64,000 nucleotides of DNA from Diploscapter coronatus (taxonomy: Eukaryota; Nematoda; Chromadorea; Rhabditida; Rhabditidae), in NCBI GenBank assembly GCA_964036155.1, contig OZ038423.1, positions 27,233,249 through 27,297,248 of the forward strand, given 5' to 3'. This document shows positions 1 to 11,720 of the stretch, in pieces. The notes under the pieces were generated by a model. That model worked only from the letters and a program-made list of their open reading frames with translations. It was not told where the DNA came from and did no database searches. How positions within the stretch are numbered: the first letter of the stretch is position 1; each line of letters starts with the position of its first letter. Made by a program: the position numbers and the translations under genes.

Positions 1-2758
1 GCACGAACGACAATTGGCCTGAAAATGATTCTTCAAAAAAAACCAGTAACTGTAAAATTGATCCTATTTTCAAACTTTTAGAGTCGAGAGAAAGTAAATT
101 TGATAGGAAAAAGACATCGCTGATAAAACATAGGGAAATAAACTCGTCGTTGTTTCGAATTTTATCTGAATCGTATCTAAATCAAGAAATGTTCGAATTT
201 CAAGCGATTAATATTAGCATGTTTCTCATTAGAATATATGTTGAAACCTACCCGGCACATAGTTCTCGTTGCAGACGACGGGAGTGATTACGGGCTCTTC
301 TGAAACATCTTTTTTTTTTTTTAGATAAAATTCCATCTCAGACTTTTTCAGTAAGTTTTTATTCTTTTCCATAGAAAAATGTTCTCTAAAATATCAAGAT
401 GCCTTTTTAATTTTGTACCTGCCGTGCCATTCGACGTTCCGACTCCAGATTCCGAGCAAACGCTGTTCGAGGAGGGTTTCTTCCTTCCATCCAGTCTGAA
501 ACCTGATCCAGAAAACGCTTGGAAAGCCTGCTTGGGCGGTTCGATGGGGGTAATCGAGGGCGCGGCGGGCTGAATTTGAAAATTTTTAGATAAAAATTTC
601 TTTTTACTTTTATTTTTAAAAAAAAGAAGAAAACTTGGAAAATGATTATCTTCTTTGAAGTTCTTTTAGTTTTAGCTTTGTTTAAAATTTTTGAGTAAAT
701 AGTCTAAAAAAACGACAACAAAATGAAAATTTTCGCTTTTCCAAGATTTGACAGAAAGATAATATGTTTACCTTAACAGTGGTACTCCTGGTGTCTGTTT
801 CCTGATAGCCTTCCGGCGCGTCGAATTCCAGGTTGACGTCGCACTCGATGATGCACACCGCCGCGGCCGGCTTCACTTCCGTCACCAAGAACCTCAGGAT
901 CTGGTCCGCATACTAAAAAAATGCATTTTTAAGAAAAATCGAAATATTTAGTTTGAAAATGCTCATTTTTATCACAGAAAAAATTCGAAATAATATTTGT
1001 TGAGAATATTGATTTTTCTAAAGAAAATTACAAATGTAATTGACTTGAGAACTGTAGATCAGAATCATTTTTTCGTTTTTCAAACTAATTTAAATAATCA
1101 TTCGTTTAAGAATGGACTAGGTATCAAAAAAATTTTGAAGCATATTTTATGAGTTTTAGGGTATTTAGGGGTACAAATAAATCCCTTAAATTCAATAATT
1201 AAGAAAATAAATGGTTATTGATTTTTGAAAACTTTGAAAATCAAATCCAAGATAAACGTTCTGAAACCGACCTGCACCGAGATCATGTCGTCCTTGGAGA
1301 GACAGGCGAATTTGCGCAGCTCAACTTCCAGCACGGCCCTGAAAAAGACTATTGAAAATATTTCACTTGAAAGTCAAATAAAAGGAGATTCATAGATTCT
1401 GACAAATTTAGAATATTTTTTAAAATTGTGCATTACGTTTTAAATAAAAGTAATAAGGAAGTAATTTTGATTGTTCAGTAAGATAATGAGACCTGCAGCT
1501 TAAAATAATCAACCTCTGAATATCTCACCTACGTTTCAAAGAATGTCTATATACAAGCCTCACAAATCTGGTAAATATTATTTGAGCTTATCATTTCAAA
1601 GAAATAACATCAGAAAAAAATCAACCTTAACACGTTTCGAAACTTTTCTAGATAAATTAAAAAAAGGAAAAGCATAAAGTACCTCGGATTAGAAATGGCG
1701 AGAAAGTCGGTGGATTGGGGCTTGAGTTTGACGTCCTTGGCTTTGGGCAGATTGGCAGACTCGATTCGGATCATCGATCCTTCGGCCAAACACAACTGAT
1801 GCATCATCTGGGAAGTGATTTTTTCAAATTTTGACCGATTTTTAATTTTCAAAAGAAAAAAAACATTCTCTGCCGATTTCATGAATACAAAATTAAAAGA
1901 AACGTCTTTCGTTTACTTTATGATTATAAAATCTTTTAAAAGCTATATTTTCTTTCATGAAAAGATAAAGAACGAGTTTTCCTCTAAGTTTAAAAAGGGT
2001 TAATCTTTGAAATATTTGGTTTTTAAAAGAATAAAATTTACCCATTCCGGCAAGAAACACTGTCCCTCCTGTGCGGAGAATTCGAGCACGCCACAGTGGG
2101 TGAATGTAGACAACTCCTGGTTCGTGATCTGCAAAAATCCAGGATTGAATTTTCTTGGAAAATGAAGAATGAGCAATGATTTGAAAATTCGAAATATTTG
2201 AATTTATGAATTCCAAAAGAGGGAAAATTAAATTTTAATCAAGTTTTAAAATCCGAAAACTTGCGCACCTTGAAAAGCATAGGATACTGAATGTTGAGTC
2301 TGACGAGCTGATCTAGCACCGAATTGGGAAGCAGGATCTGAAAATTGAAAGAGTTACTGTAGAAACCAAGTTTCAATTTTTTATACTCATATAGAAAGCT
2401 GTGTAACATATTGTCAAAATACCGTAATCGCTAAGCCTCGTAGTTTTCTAACCAACTGCCTTAAAATTATACTTTTTTTTTTTTAAATGCCGTAATCCTT
2501 TCTGAAAAAATTCTCCAGTCCTAAATCTCTATTAGAGTACCATAATCAATTCAAAAATCTATCATTCAATAGTGAAAAGTGCATTTTGAAATATCTTGTG
2601 AATATCGTGTGTACCTTTCCTCCGTGACTGGTTTCGTGACACTTCTGGGAGTCGAAGTTGGGGAAGAAGGTGATCGTGTAGGCCCTCAGCTGAGCCGAGA
2701 AGCGACCACCCATCATATGCCCATGCATAAATCCCTCTAAAAACCCGCCTCTGTCCAT
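1..2758 (-). CDS. ufd-1: Ubiquitin fusion degradation protein 1 (UFD1), 3' end off the window
   Basis: UFD1 pairs with NPL4 as the substrate adaptor of the p97/CDC48 segregase, which extracts ubiquitinated proteins in ERAD and chromatin unloading. Exons on the minus strand (high to low): 2758-2615, 2337-2269, 2128-2042, 1807-1683, 1338-1272, 912-772, 569-419, 299-252, 18-<1. Phases join without a stop. The frame gives the double-psi barrel signature (LPNSVLDQLVRLNIQYPMLF, HCGVLEF), then SIIECDVNLEFDAPEGY-like residues, then the C-terminal AFSGSGFRLDGRKK and YVPGQLSFVR motifs known from human UFD1. The start is the first in-frame ATG after a TTTTTTCAG acceptor 15 nt upstream. Only the last C-terminal residues are missing. 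Seen: exons and motifs. Known: function. The identity is firm. Confidence 0.95.
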
Positions 2759-2773
2759 TTTTTCTTGCAAATT

Positions 2774-2782
2774 CTGAAAAAA
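2774..2782 (-). promoter_or_regulatory. Probable spliced-leader acceptor of ufd-1
   Basis: On the minus strand TTTTTTCAG is followed after 15 nt by the ufd-1 ATG, and no coding exon is evident upstream. This is the usual layout of a nematode trans-splice site. It could also be a normal 5' UTR intron acceptor. Confidence 0.6.
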
Positions 2783-3768
2783 GACCAATATATAAATCGA
2801 CGAATTTTTAAATTTGCGAAAATTTACAAGTTTTGCTTTCAAAATTTGGGCAATTCCTAAATAACGAGACCTATAGTTAGAGATAAGGGATGGAAGGAAA
2901 GCAGAGAGAAACAATGCGAGAAAAGATAGGTCTCGTCATTTACAATTGCCCAATTTGAATTTTTCAAAATCCCAAACAGGGATTTCTGTAAAATTTTTCT
3001 TTTCAAAACTGATCAACTTTACAAAAATCCTAAATTTTCCTGAAGAAAAAACGTTAAAAATAGATAAGATCTTTCCAGGGCTTCAAACCCAATAATTTTT
3101 CTGAAAATTAAACGAGTCCCGATTTATTTTTATTTACCTGGCACATAGAAAATTCGCGAGTTATGGCAATTTTAGAAGCAGTTTTAAAGAAAAGCCCAAT
3201 AATACTGTCAAATTGTTTGCAGAAAGAAAAGCTCGAAAATTTGAACAAAGATTTAAAAATCCGAAATTTTGCGTAGATTTTTAGAGATGAGAAGCGAAAG
3301 TAAGGCACATTTTATAGAAATTTCGAATAAAATGAAACGATACATAAAATTAGCAACATATATAGAAGAGGTAACAAGAATAAATATGAAAGTCAGATGC
3401 GATACTTTTCTGAGAAACACCGTAATTTTCCAAAATAAAAGACCGACGATTTTATTCTTAGAAGGGAGGCCTTTTATTTTGGAAATACAGTATCCCTTTC
3501 TGAAATGTCATGCTTGTAAAAACAGGTTACCCTGTAGGAATTTTGTGTTATGATTATTCTTATGTAGATCTGATGAAAGTCATGGCAAATAACAACGTGT
3601 TTAGCTAAGACTACGAATAAAACGAGAATTTTGAAAATTCGAATGTGTAGCAGAGATGAAAAGTCAACAAGAAATGCACTTTTTGAATACTATAGCTTTC
3701 GGAAAAGATTACAGTATCCGTCATTTTAGAAGATACTGTAGTCCTTAATTCACGAGTTACAGTACTCC
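2783..3768. other. Spacer between uridine kinase and ufd-1 with scattered ACAGTA motifs
   Basis: About 1 kb between two genes on the same strand. No open frame looks coding. The right half repeats a short motif of the type ACAGTATCC/ACTGTAGTCC near 3412, 3485, 3712, 3735 and 3758. A related CCGTAATC motif recurs in the ufd-1 intron near 2421 and 2490. Similar dispersed motifs are common in nematode spacers; no function can be read from the sequence. Confidence 0.4.
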
Positions 3769-6700
3769 TCAATAATCCTCGTCGTCGGACATGCAGGTGC
3801 CGTAGTACCTGTCTCCGAAATTTCCCATGCCGGGGAGCACGTAGAAATTCTCGGAGAGTTCTTGATCAACGGCCGTCGTGATTAGACGAACCTGAACATT
3901 CTTTTTTCGGAAAAAGCTCATCCTTTTCTTTTAATTTTGGAAAGGAAATTCTGTTGAATTTTCTTCATCATTTTTTAAGTATAAAATCCTAACCTTCGGA
4001 AAAGCGTATGCCAAAGCGTGTACTCCTGGTTCTGACATGAGCAAAGAGAGAAGATAAATGTTGTCCTCCGGGACGTCGTGATCCAACAAAATACGGATCG
4101 CCATCATTGCAGCAGCTCCTGGAAATCCATTTAGATAAGTTTCAAAACATCCTAATTTGAAATAAAATTTTCGCCATTTTCTAAACGTTTATAGCTGAGT
4201 TTACTATAATCTAAGAAAAATGGATCGGGATATTTATTTTTGAACTGCTTCCGAATAAATTGATAGAAATAAAAATTTAGACCTTGGCAACTTATTCAAA
4301 ATAGGCGAACAAAAATGAAACTATTCGGGTTAAAAGTTTCAAATGTTTGAAAGTCAGAAAAACGCTCATTTTTGATTTTTTGCTGATTTCAATAAATTAT
4401 AAAAACCAGTCAACCTGTAGCTACAGTAGCGTCCATCAGAAAGACCTTGTACTTGTTGATGTCTTTCGGAAGTCGAAGATAGTACAACTCGGGTTCTTTC
4501 GTCATTTCATTCGTTTGAATCAGGATTTTGCCCATCTGCATTTCTTATATTCTTTTAATTTTAGGAAACAAAACCTTGCAATCCTTGACAATCGCCCTTA
4601 AAGAGTTCTCCATAGTCTCGCCGGCTCGCATAATCGCGACCCCGCAGATCTGAGTGTTCTTTCGGAGACCGATTTCTCTGAATATAAAAAAAATCTTTAT
4701 AAAAATCGAAAATTTCAACATAGATGTGCCACTTTGACTGATTAAAGATTATACTTCGTGAAAACATGAGACCTATTCAAAACATTCCTTACTCTCCATT
4801 GCCCTCGGGATGAGCCTTGTCATGTCATGTGCACTCTGCGTCTATAACCTGCGAGTGCGACGCATCGAGACTGGAATAAACAAGAGGGAGGCGAGTACAA
4901 AAAGCACATGCACATAGTTAAGGCTCGCGGATACCTCGCGTCCTTTCTTTGGAAGAGCTCATCTCGGAGACAATGGAGAGTAATTCAATTTGATCCTTTT
5001 ACTATTTGAAGCAAGTAAAACTTGTGATTAATGCGAAACAGACATAAAATTCAGGCTAATTTTGACACTTACTTCTGCCGATTGCTCAACTCGATTTCCT
5101 TCTCGGTGTAGGGCATGAAATTCATGGCCTCCTCGATTAGAATTCTTGTCAATCTTTCCGAGTAGAAGATGATGTCGTCTCTGGAATTTTTTTCATTAAA
5201 AAAATGCAGGTTTTTTTCTAGGAAAAATCGTTCCTCTATTCCGAGAAGGAGTTTCAAGTTATTTTCAAAAAAAATCGAACTTTTCTCAAATATAAAGAAT
5301 TAATTTTCCGACCTCTTAGTTCTCCTGTCCCTGATGAACGTATGCAGTCCTCTGACTTGCGGGGTTTGCTCGATCAGAATTAAATTCTGCGGCGCGTCGT
5401 CGACCATCGGTCCTCGGCAAATCAACTCCTGACGATACTTGGCGCTGGCCGATTGGTCGTAGCCTGAAAATACTCATTTCCAAATTCGCATTTTAGTAAG
5501 TTTCAAACTTTAAATAAATCGTCAATTTTCTAAAGCAATTCAATTAGAACGTCCACCTGACTTTCCAAACTAATCAGATTCAATTTTCCAAATCAACATT
5601 TTGGTTAGTTTCATACATTTCATACTATTGATAGATAAAACGGCATTTGCTATGGCAATCCCATAGAATTAACGATAAGATTTTCGAAACATAAAATCTT
5701 CAAAATTGTTGTAAGTTTCAAAGAACTTTTAAATTTCTCGAAGATTTTGCTTAAAGTAATCGATCGCATAGGCACGAAACTCATCAACATTTAATCTAGC
5801 ATTCGAAAAATCACCTCTCTTGATGAGCTGTGTCATGACTTGTTTGACGATCAAATTGATGGCGACGTCATTCTCGCCTCCCCTCGGCACGATGATGTCT
5901 GCCGCTTTCATGCCCGGGGCGATGTAAGACTCGAAAGCGGGCTGGAATACATAAATTTAAAAAAAGATTATCTAAGTTTCAATGTTTATTTTAAAATAGT
6001 GAACTTTCAGTCTCGATCAGTTCAAATGATGAATTATGACAATTTTTATTCAACTACAATATACTTTACCTTAACAAATCTGAAGTACTGTTCGAGGACT
6101 CCATTCAGGTCTCTGGCCCTCTCGTTGATGTCGCGGTTCAACCTTCTCGACAAGCGCAAGTCTCCGTCAGTGTCAACGAAAACCTGGGATGTATAGATTT
6201 CAGAAGAATCTTATAATTCCGAGGCAAGTAATTATTCCAATGTTCGCCATTTTTAGAAATTATCAAGTTTTTTTTGTAAAGCCAACCTTCATGTCCATCA
6301 TTTTGTTGATTTCAGGACGATGAAAAGCCAAGATGCCTTCGAAAATCAGGACGTCGGCGCCGTACATTATCTGGAATTTAATTTTGTCCAAAAAATTTGA
6401 AGATGTTTTCTAGACTCAAGTCACGTTTCTGGGTTTATGCAAAATCAATACAACTGTCTAAAACTTTGAAACAATCCAAAACTCAAAAGTTAACCAAGCT
6501 TCAATCGAGTATCTGATAATTCGGACAGTTTCAACAATCTCAATACATTTTCCAAAATTCTCGAAAATCCAGACCTTCGAAACTAGAAATAAGCTCCCAA
6601 ACCTTGGGATTATGATCCCTGGCATGAGTAGTGAAATCGTAAACCGGGACTTCGCACGATTTGCCCTCTCTGAGTCTTGCCAAAGTTTCCTGGAGCAGAT

Positions 6701-7794
6701 CGAAGTCGAACGCGTTCGGATGGTCAAAATTGTAGTTCGACTCTTCGGCCTGCTTGTGCTCTTCATCGTTCAGAACCTGCAAATTACAAATTTAGTTTTT
6801 TTTTTCAAACAAATAAAAACATTTTCGAAATAAGCTTCAGAGTTTATCGAATTTCAGTCCAAAGAAAACATCTTGATATCGTAAGGGGTGCAAAGCAACA
6901 AAAATTGAAAATATTTTCTCGAACCTTATAAAAGCTGTCCATCGAGAGTATGGTGACCCATGGTATCTCCAATTTCTCGATTATTTTCTCGGCGACAGTT
7001 GTCTTTCCACTTGCCGATCTGCAGGACGAATGTTTTCAAAATATCAAGGAATTTGAAAATATTTGATTTTCTTTTTCTAAATCTCACCCTCCACAAATGC
7101 CAATAACATAGGGCTGCTTCAGAGTGTTTCCCTTCTTATCGTACCATGGCGGGCGGCCTTTGGTGTAGATTTTCTGAAATCTAAGAAATACAAGTTTCAG
7201 AAAATCTTCAAAATAAATATCTTATCAAGGGCTAAATTAATCTATTGGGCCAAACTGTTAATAAAATTTAAAAGAAATTTCTTCAGAAAAATAATGAAAG
7301 TTCCAGTTTGAATTTTAAAAATATTGTAAACTACCGTACCCTTCCCGACTTAGTCGTGAGCAAGTGGTGTTCTGCCTTGGAGCCACTCCCACTCACAGTT
7401 CGGAGACGTTTTCTGGGCGCGGGAGGGGAGGGCGATCGATTGAAACCGTTAATCAACTCGTGGACTGATGAGCCTGGAATTCCCAGTTGTTTTTAATTTC
7501 AAATTTTATTCTATTTTTATAAGTTTCACAGACTACTAAATTCTATTTTTCAAAAAGTTCCTTTCAATAAGCCGATAATGGCAAACAGCTTTAAAGTTGA
7601 TTCAGCAAAAATCCACTTTTATAAGAAAAAAGCTGGCAAAATGTTCAAAACAACCTTTTCTAAAATAATAAAAATAAGTGAATACCGGAAGAATTGCTCT
7701 GCTCGACGCCTTCGCTGATTTTGACCTGTTTAGTCAAATCCTTGTCGGCCTTCTTTTCGCCGTCCTTGTCCGGCGTTTTCATCGACGATTTCAT
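3769..7794 (-). CDS. Uridine-cytidine kinase-like protein with UPRT-type C-terminal domain (UCKL1 type)
   Basis: Fourteen exons (7794-7686, 7473-7340, 7173-7088, 7018-6925, 6776-6603, 6370-6287, 6183-6070, 5941-5815, 5463-5313, 5180-5073, 4677-4575, 4535-4415, 4118-3994, 3891-3769) give 550 residues, as in human UCKL1. A Ser/Lys-rich leader (1-80) precedes the kinase P-loop (GICGGSASGKTT, about 105-117). DSFYK, a VYDF-HAR segment and [10 protein letters not shown] follow. The UPRT-like half has [36 protein letters not shown] and the terminal [10 protein letters not shown]. The enzyme phosphorylates uridine/cytidine in pyrimidine salvage. Whether the UPRT half is active is uncertain, because its PRPP loop differs from classical UPRTs (family knowledge). 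The start is the first ATG in the exon; an acceptor at 7840 would allow an upstream exon. From memory the C. elegans counterpart lies beside ufd-1, as here. Confidence 0.93.
4789..4983. mobile_element. MITE-like inverted-repeat element in uridine kinase intron
   Basis: The ends TTACTCTCCATTG and CAATGGAGAGTAA match exactly as inverted repeats. Homology continues inward with mismatches to about 30 bp (CC..GGGATGAGC against the GAGATGAGCTC side). The unit is about 195 bp and sits within the intron 5072-4678. A flanking TA on each side would fit a Tc1/mariner-type duplication, but TTA/TAA is also part of the palindrome. There is no coding capacity. Confidence 0.75.
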
Positions 7795-7839
7795 GTCATT
7801 CGCCCCCGATTTGTCCCTTTTATACGGACGAGTTTCTGA

Positions 7840-8489
7840 AATAAAAATTTCAAAAAATGATACGCGCTAAAATATAGGCATCGAAAAACGGCTCGAATAA
7901 AACGTACAAAGGAGTTTCTCGGAAAATAAAAAATACGCGTTGAAACATAGGCCACGAAAAATGGATGAAATAAAGTTAGAAAGAAAAACCCGATCAAAAG
8001 ATAACGAAAATCGAAAACACGTGTTCAAACATAGCGTTTAGAAAACGATTGAAATGTTTTTCTGAAAGGGCGAAAAATCCACCTGGAAAAAATGACTAAA
8101 AATAAAAATAGAAAATTTCTCGAAATAGATTGAGAAATGGGAGTTTGAAAAGGTTTGGGATATTTTCAAAGCTCTTTTGACTTTTGAAAAGATAGAGAAA
8201 AAGTTCGAATGGTACGATTTTTCACAGAAGAGATATGTTTGAAGGTCGGCAGCTGAAAAATGAAAAAAACGAGAGGAATTGAAGAAAAAGATTTCGAAAA
8301 GAAAATGTCATTTTATCATCAGACTTGCAGAGTCAGTGCGCCAATTGGTGTAATTGTTGAAAATATCGACGTTGCGCCAAAGTTTTGAAATTTTTCATTT
8401 TTTAAATAGTACATAAAAATTAGAATCGAGAAAAGCCATCTGCTCGCTAAATTCGTGTACTTTTCCATTTAAATTATTTTTTTACAGAA
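7840..8489. promoter_or_regulatory. Divergent promoter region, uridine kinase / GTPBP10
   Basis: About 650 bp of AT-rich DNA lies between the 5' ends of two divergently transcribed genes, so it should hold both promoters. A TTTTTTTACAG acceptor ends at 8487, two bases before the GTPBP10 ATG, and may be a spliced-leader site. No recognisable factor-binding cluster was seen. Confidence 0.5.
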
Positions 8490-11400
8490 ATGCGTCTTTC
8501 ATGGTGCCTCAAGTGCGCCACGAAACGGGTCCAGAAACTCATCGGAAACGACGAGCGGAATATTGTCAAGTGGGAAGAAATAAAATAGAACATTTTTGAA
8601 AAAGAAGTTTTCTTAGACTCGACCGAATTTCGCTTCACGTTAAGGCTGGTGGTGGTGGGAATGGACTTTTGAGGTCATTTAAATTTTTTAAAGCCAAATA
8701 TTGGCCGAATTAAAAACGTCCAAACTAGTCGAATTTTTACATTTCTTGAAACATAGCCTATTTAAAAAAAGAACATAGAGTTATGAGTTGCAGTAATTTA
8801 AAAAAATAACTTCTTCTAAAAATTAATGGATTACGGTAATTAGAGTACTCTTTAGATACGATGGGGTTGGCGGTTCGGGAGGAAATATCTATTTCACGTG
8901 CGTGCCGGACATGCCTTTCCAGCAGATCAAGAAGAATTTGAACGGTCGATTCAGGGTCGCGTAAGTTAAAATTTACAAAACTACGGTATTTTTAATTTGC
9001 ATTTTTAGAGCCGAACATGGAACGTCTAGCCAAAAGCTGAAGCTGGTCGGACAAAACGGAAAGCATGCGGTGTTTTTATTTTAACTTTTATTCAATTTGT
9101 TTACTAAATTTTTAAATCAATGAATATCTTGAGATTTGTGAAACTTATGAAGGCGTAAAATTGGAAAAATTTTGAATTTTAGAAATTAAAAAAATGAAAT
9201 TTCAAATTTTAGGTTTTAAATATCCCGCTTGGAATCGATGTTGTGCACAAGGAATCTGGCGACGTACTCCACAAATGCAACAAAATGTACCAACGATACC
9301 TGATCGCGAAGGGGGGAGCAGGAGGCAATTACAGGAACAATTACAAGTCAGATTTTCCCTAGTTACCTTACTTGGGTATCTATTTCTCGAATCTTTTTCC
9401 TATGGGTTTTCATTTTAGTGAAGCTTGGAACTAGTTTCATTCTCAAATGATAAATTTCTTTTGAGCCTTTCGAAAGGAATAAGTTTAAAAAAATCATAAA
9501 TACCAAAGGGGATCTAGAATTTTGTTAAGAAAAGGATTTATGTTTCTCAAGTTTTTAGAAGAAAGTTCATTTTTGAAAGGTTTGAAATTGAATAGGTTTC
9601 GTAAATTCTAAACTCCAAAGATATTTTGAATTTAGTTGATTGGACGTTTTCATTTCTCCTTTTTTAGTAAAAAATAATAAACAATTTTAGGGGCGAGCCC
9701 GGTGAAGAGCTCAACGTCCTCCTGCACCTGAAACTCCGACCGAATATTGGTTTGGTGGGGCTTCCTAACGCGGGAAAATCCACAATTCTCCAGGCCTTTA
9801 TTCCAAAGAAATCAGTCAAAATCGCCGCTTACCCCTTTACTACGGTATTTTTGTTATTTCTTTGGAAATTTTGAAAATTAGCCATCTAGTTTAGTCTTCC
9901 CGAAAAGCATTTCTACTCGCTAAGAATAAAATTCAAAGAATGAAAAAGAAGGAGTATTTTGGCTTCTACTGGATATTTTTTATCTTAAAATAATGTGTTT
10001 TTAATTTTAGTTAAAACCCCAACTCGGATTCTGGAAAGCGGATGACGACGATAAAACTAGCGCGGAGCCTTTCGTTTTGTCTTTGGCTGACTTGCCAGGT
10101 ACTTTTTTTTTATAGGTTTCAAAAACTTTGAAGTAAAGGTTTCAAATTCTTCCTTTGCTAACTCGCTGATTTTAGTTTTAAAAATTGCATTTTCTCCAAA
10201 AAGAACTTTTAGATATCGCTATTTTTACTTCAAATCGGCTAACTTATCAGTTGATGTTTTATAAAGCTATTCTGAAATTATTTTTATAGTCTTTGAAAAA
10301 AGTCCAATTTGAAATTTTGCAGGCCTGATCGATGGCGCGGCCGACAACCGAGGTAGGGGTCACGAGTTCATGAAGCATTTGGAGTACGCGGATATTCTCT
10401 TGATTGTCGTTGACTGCACCGGATTCCAAATGGGCGACCCATTCGAAAATCCTTGGAGGTGGTTTTTTTAAGTTTTAAAAAGGGGTTCTTTTATTTTCAT
10501 AGGGGTTTTTGATTTTAGAAGATCTCCTATTTTTGAATCGAGTTCTTATAGTTTTGAAATGGATGCCCTTTTATTGTTTGAAAGAGGATCCTTTAAAAGT
10601 CGAATTTTTAAAGATTTTTTAATTTCTAGATCTCCCTTGGAATGCGTTGGAATTCTGAACGCCGAGCTGGAAAACTACCTGAAACGACTCGTGAAAAAGC
10701 CGTGCGTCGTCGTTTTGAATAAAACCGATCTCGTCGAAAAACAGGTAATTATATTTTTAATGTTTTAAACAATCCTTAAAATTCCTATGTTGGTTAATTT
10801 TCCAATAATACAGTTGAGTTCTCAAAATTTATTTGAAAAATAAAATAGGCTTCAAAAAATTTTTAACTCAAAATTAAATTTCGTCCAATATTGTGTTATC
10901 CAAAGGAATAATAAATATTAGATAAGTTACGACAATTTAGAAATTTGCATTAAAATTTTGTAACATTGAATAACCCTGATGAATAATGGAAAAATGTCAT
11001 TTTAGGAAGTTGAAGATTTGAAAGCGAAATTATCGACGAAGGGATGGCACAAGTACCTGCCCGAAGCCTTGCAACCGAAAATCCCCATTCAATTTGATGC
11101 TGTTACGACTTCTTCAGGTTAAATTTAGTTTTTTCAAGAATATCGTTAATATTTGGTAATTAGATAGACCTAGGGAGCATTTGAGTCATATAAAAAATAT
11201 GCGGAGATAGATCGCATGAGTGAAATTTATTTTATGACTTATTCACGAATAGAGAAAGCTGTAGGTTAGGGATACAAAAATGTGAAGGAAATATTATAGG
11301 GGTAGGCCACAGAAACATCCTGACTTAAGTCCTTCCTAGATCTGCAATTGCAAATTGTATCTTACGCAAAAAAATCCTAAATTTAGTTACAGTATCAAAG

Positions 11401-11623
11401 GATATCGTAAATTTTTAGTCAAGAAAATATTTTATTATTTAAACAACTATTTTATAGTTGCAATTTATCAAAATGTAGAAAAAGCCTTTCAATTTCAGCG
11501 AAATTTGGTAAAATCGACAAACTGAAGGAGGAACTGATTCGGGTCTATAAATCTGTCCATTTCGACACAGGGGAATGTATCGATTTCGAAAACTACGAAT
11601 CTAAAGAGAAAAGGCATATTTAG
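8490..11623 (+). CDS. Obg-family GTPase, mitochondrial type (GTPBP10-like)
   Basis: Eleven exons (8490-8569, 8617-8673, 8856-8960, 9009-9069, 9213-9346, 9691-9844, 10011-10098, 10323-10458, 10630-10744, 11006-11117, 11499-11623) give 388 residues; human GTPBP10 has 387. The basic N-terminus ([16 protein letters not shown]) fits a mitochondrial presequence. The Obg fold shows [16 protein letters not shown] and AKGGAGGN. The G domain has G1 [10 protein letters not shown]2 AYPFTT, G3 ADLPGL, then the family-typical [11 protein letters not shown], and G4 NKTD. GTPBP10/ObgH proteins act in maturation of the mitochondrial large ribosomal subunit (family knowledge). Eight of ten acceptors end in TAG rather than CAG, unlike the neighbouring uridine kinase gene. 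The second exon uses a weak GTCATT donor, but phases agree throughout. Confidence 0.93.
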
Positions 11624-11714
11624 GAAAAATACTGTAATTTAGTAGGCTAGTTATTCATTGTTAGACAAATTTGTCATTGTTATATGAGAAAAGTTATCAA
11701 TATTTTCGGAGAAA

Positions 11715-11720
11715 AATAAA
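11715..11720 (+). terminator. Poly(A) signal of the GTPBP10-like gene
   Basis: AATAAA lies about 92 bases after the stop codon in an AT-rich trailer, a normal 3' UTR length for a nematode gene. Confidence 0.6.
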
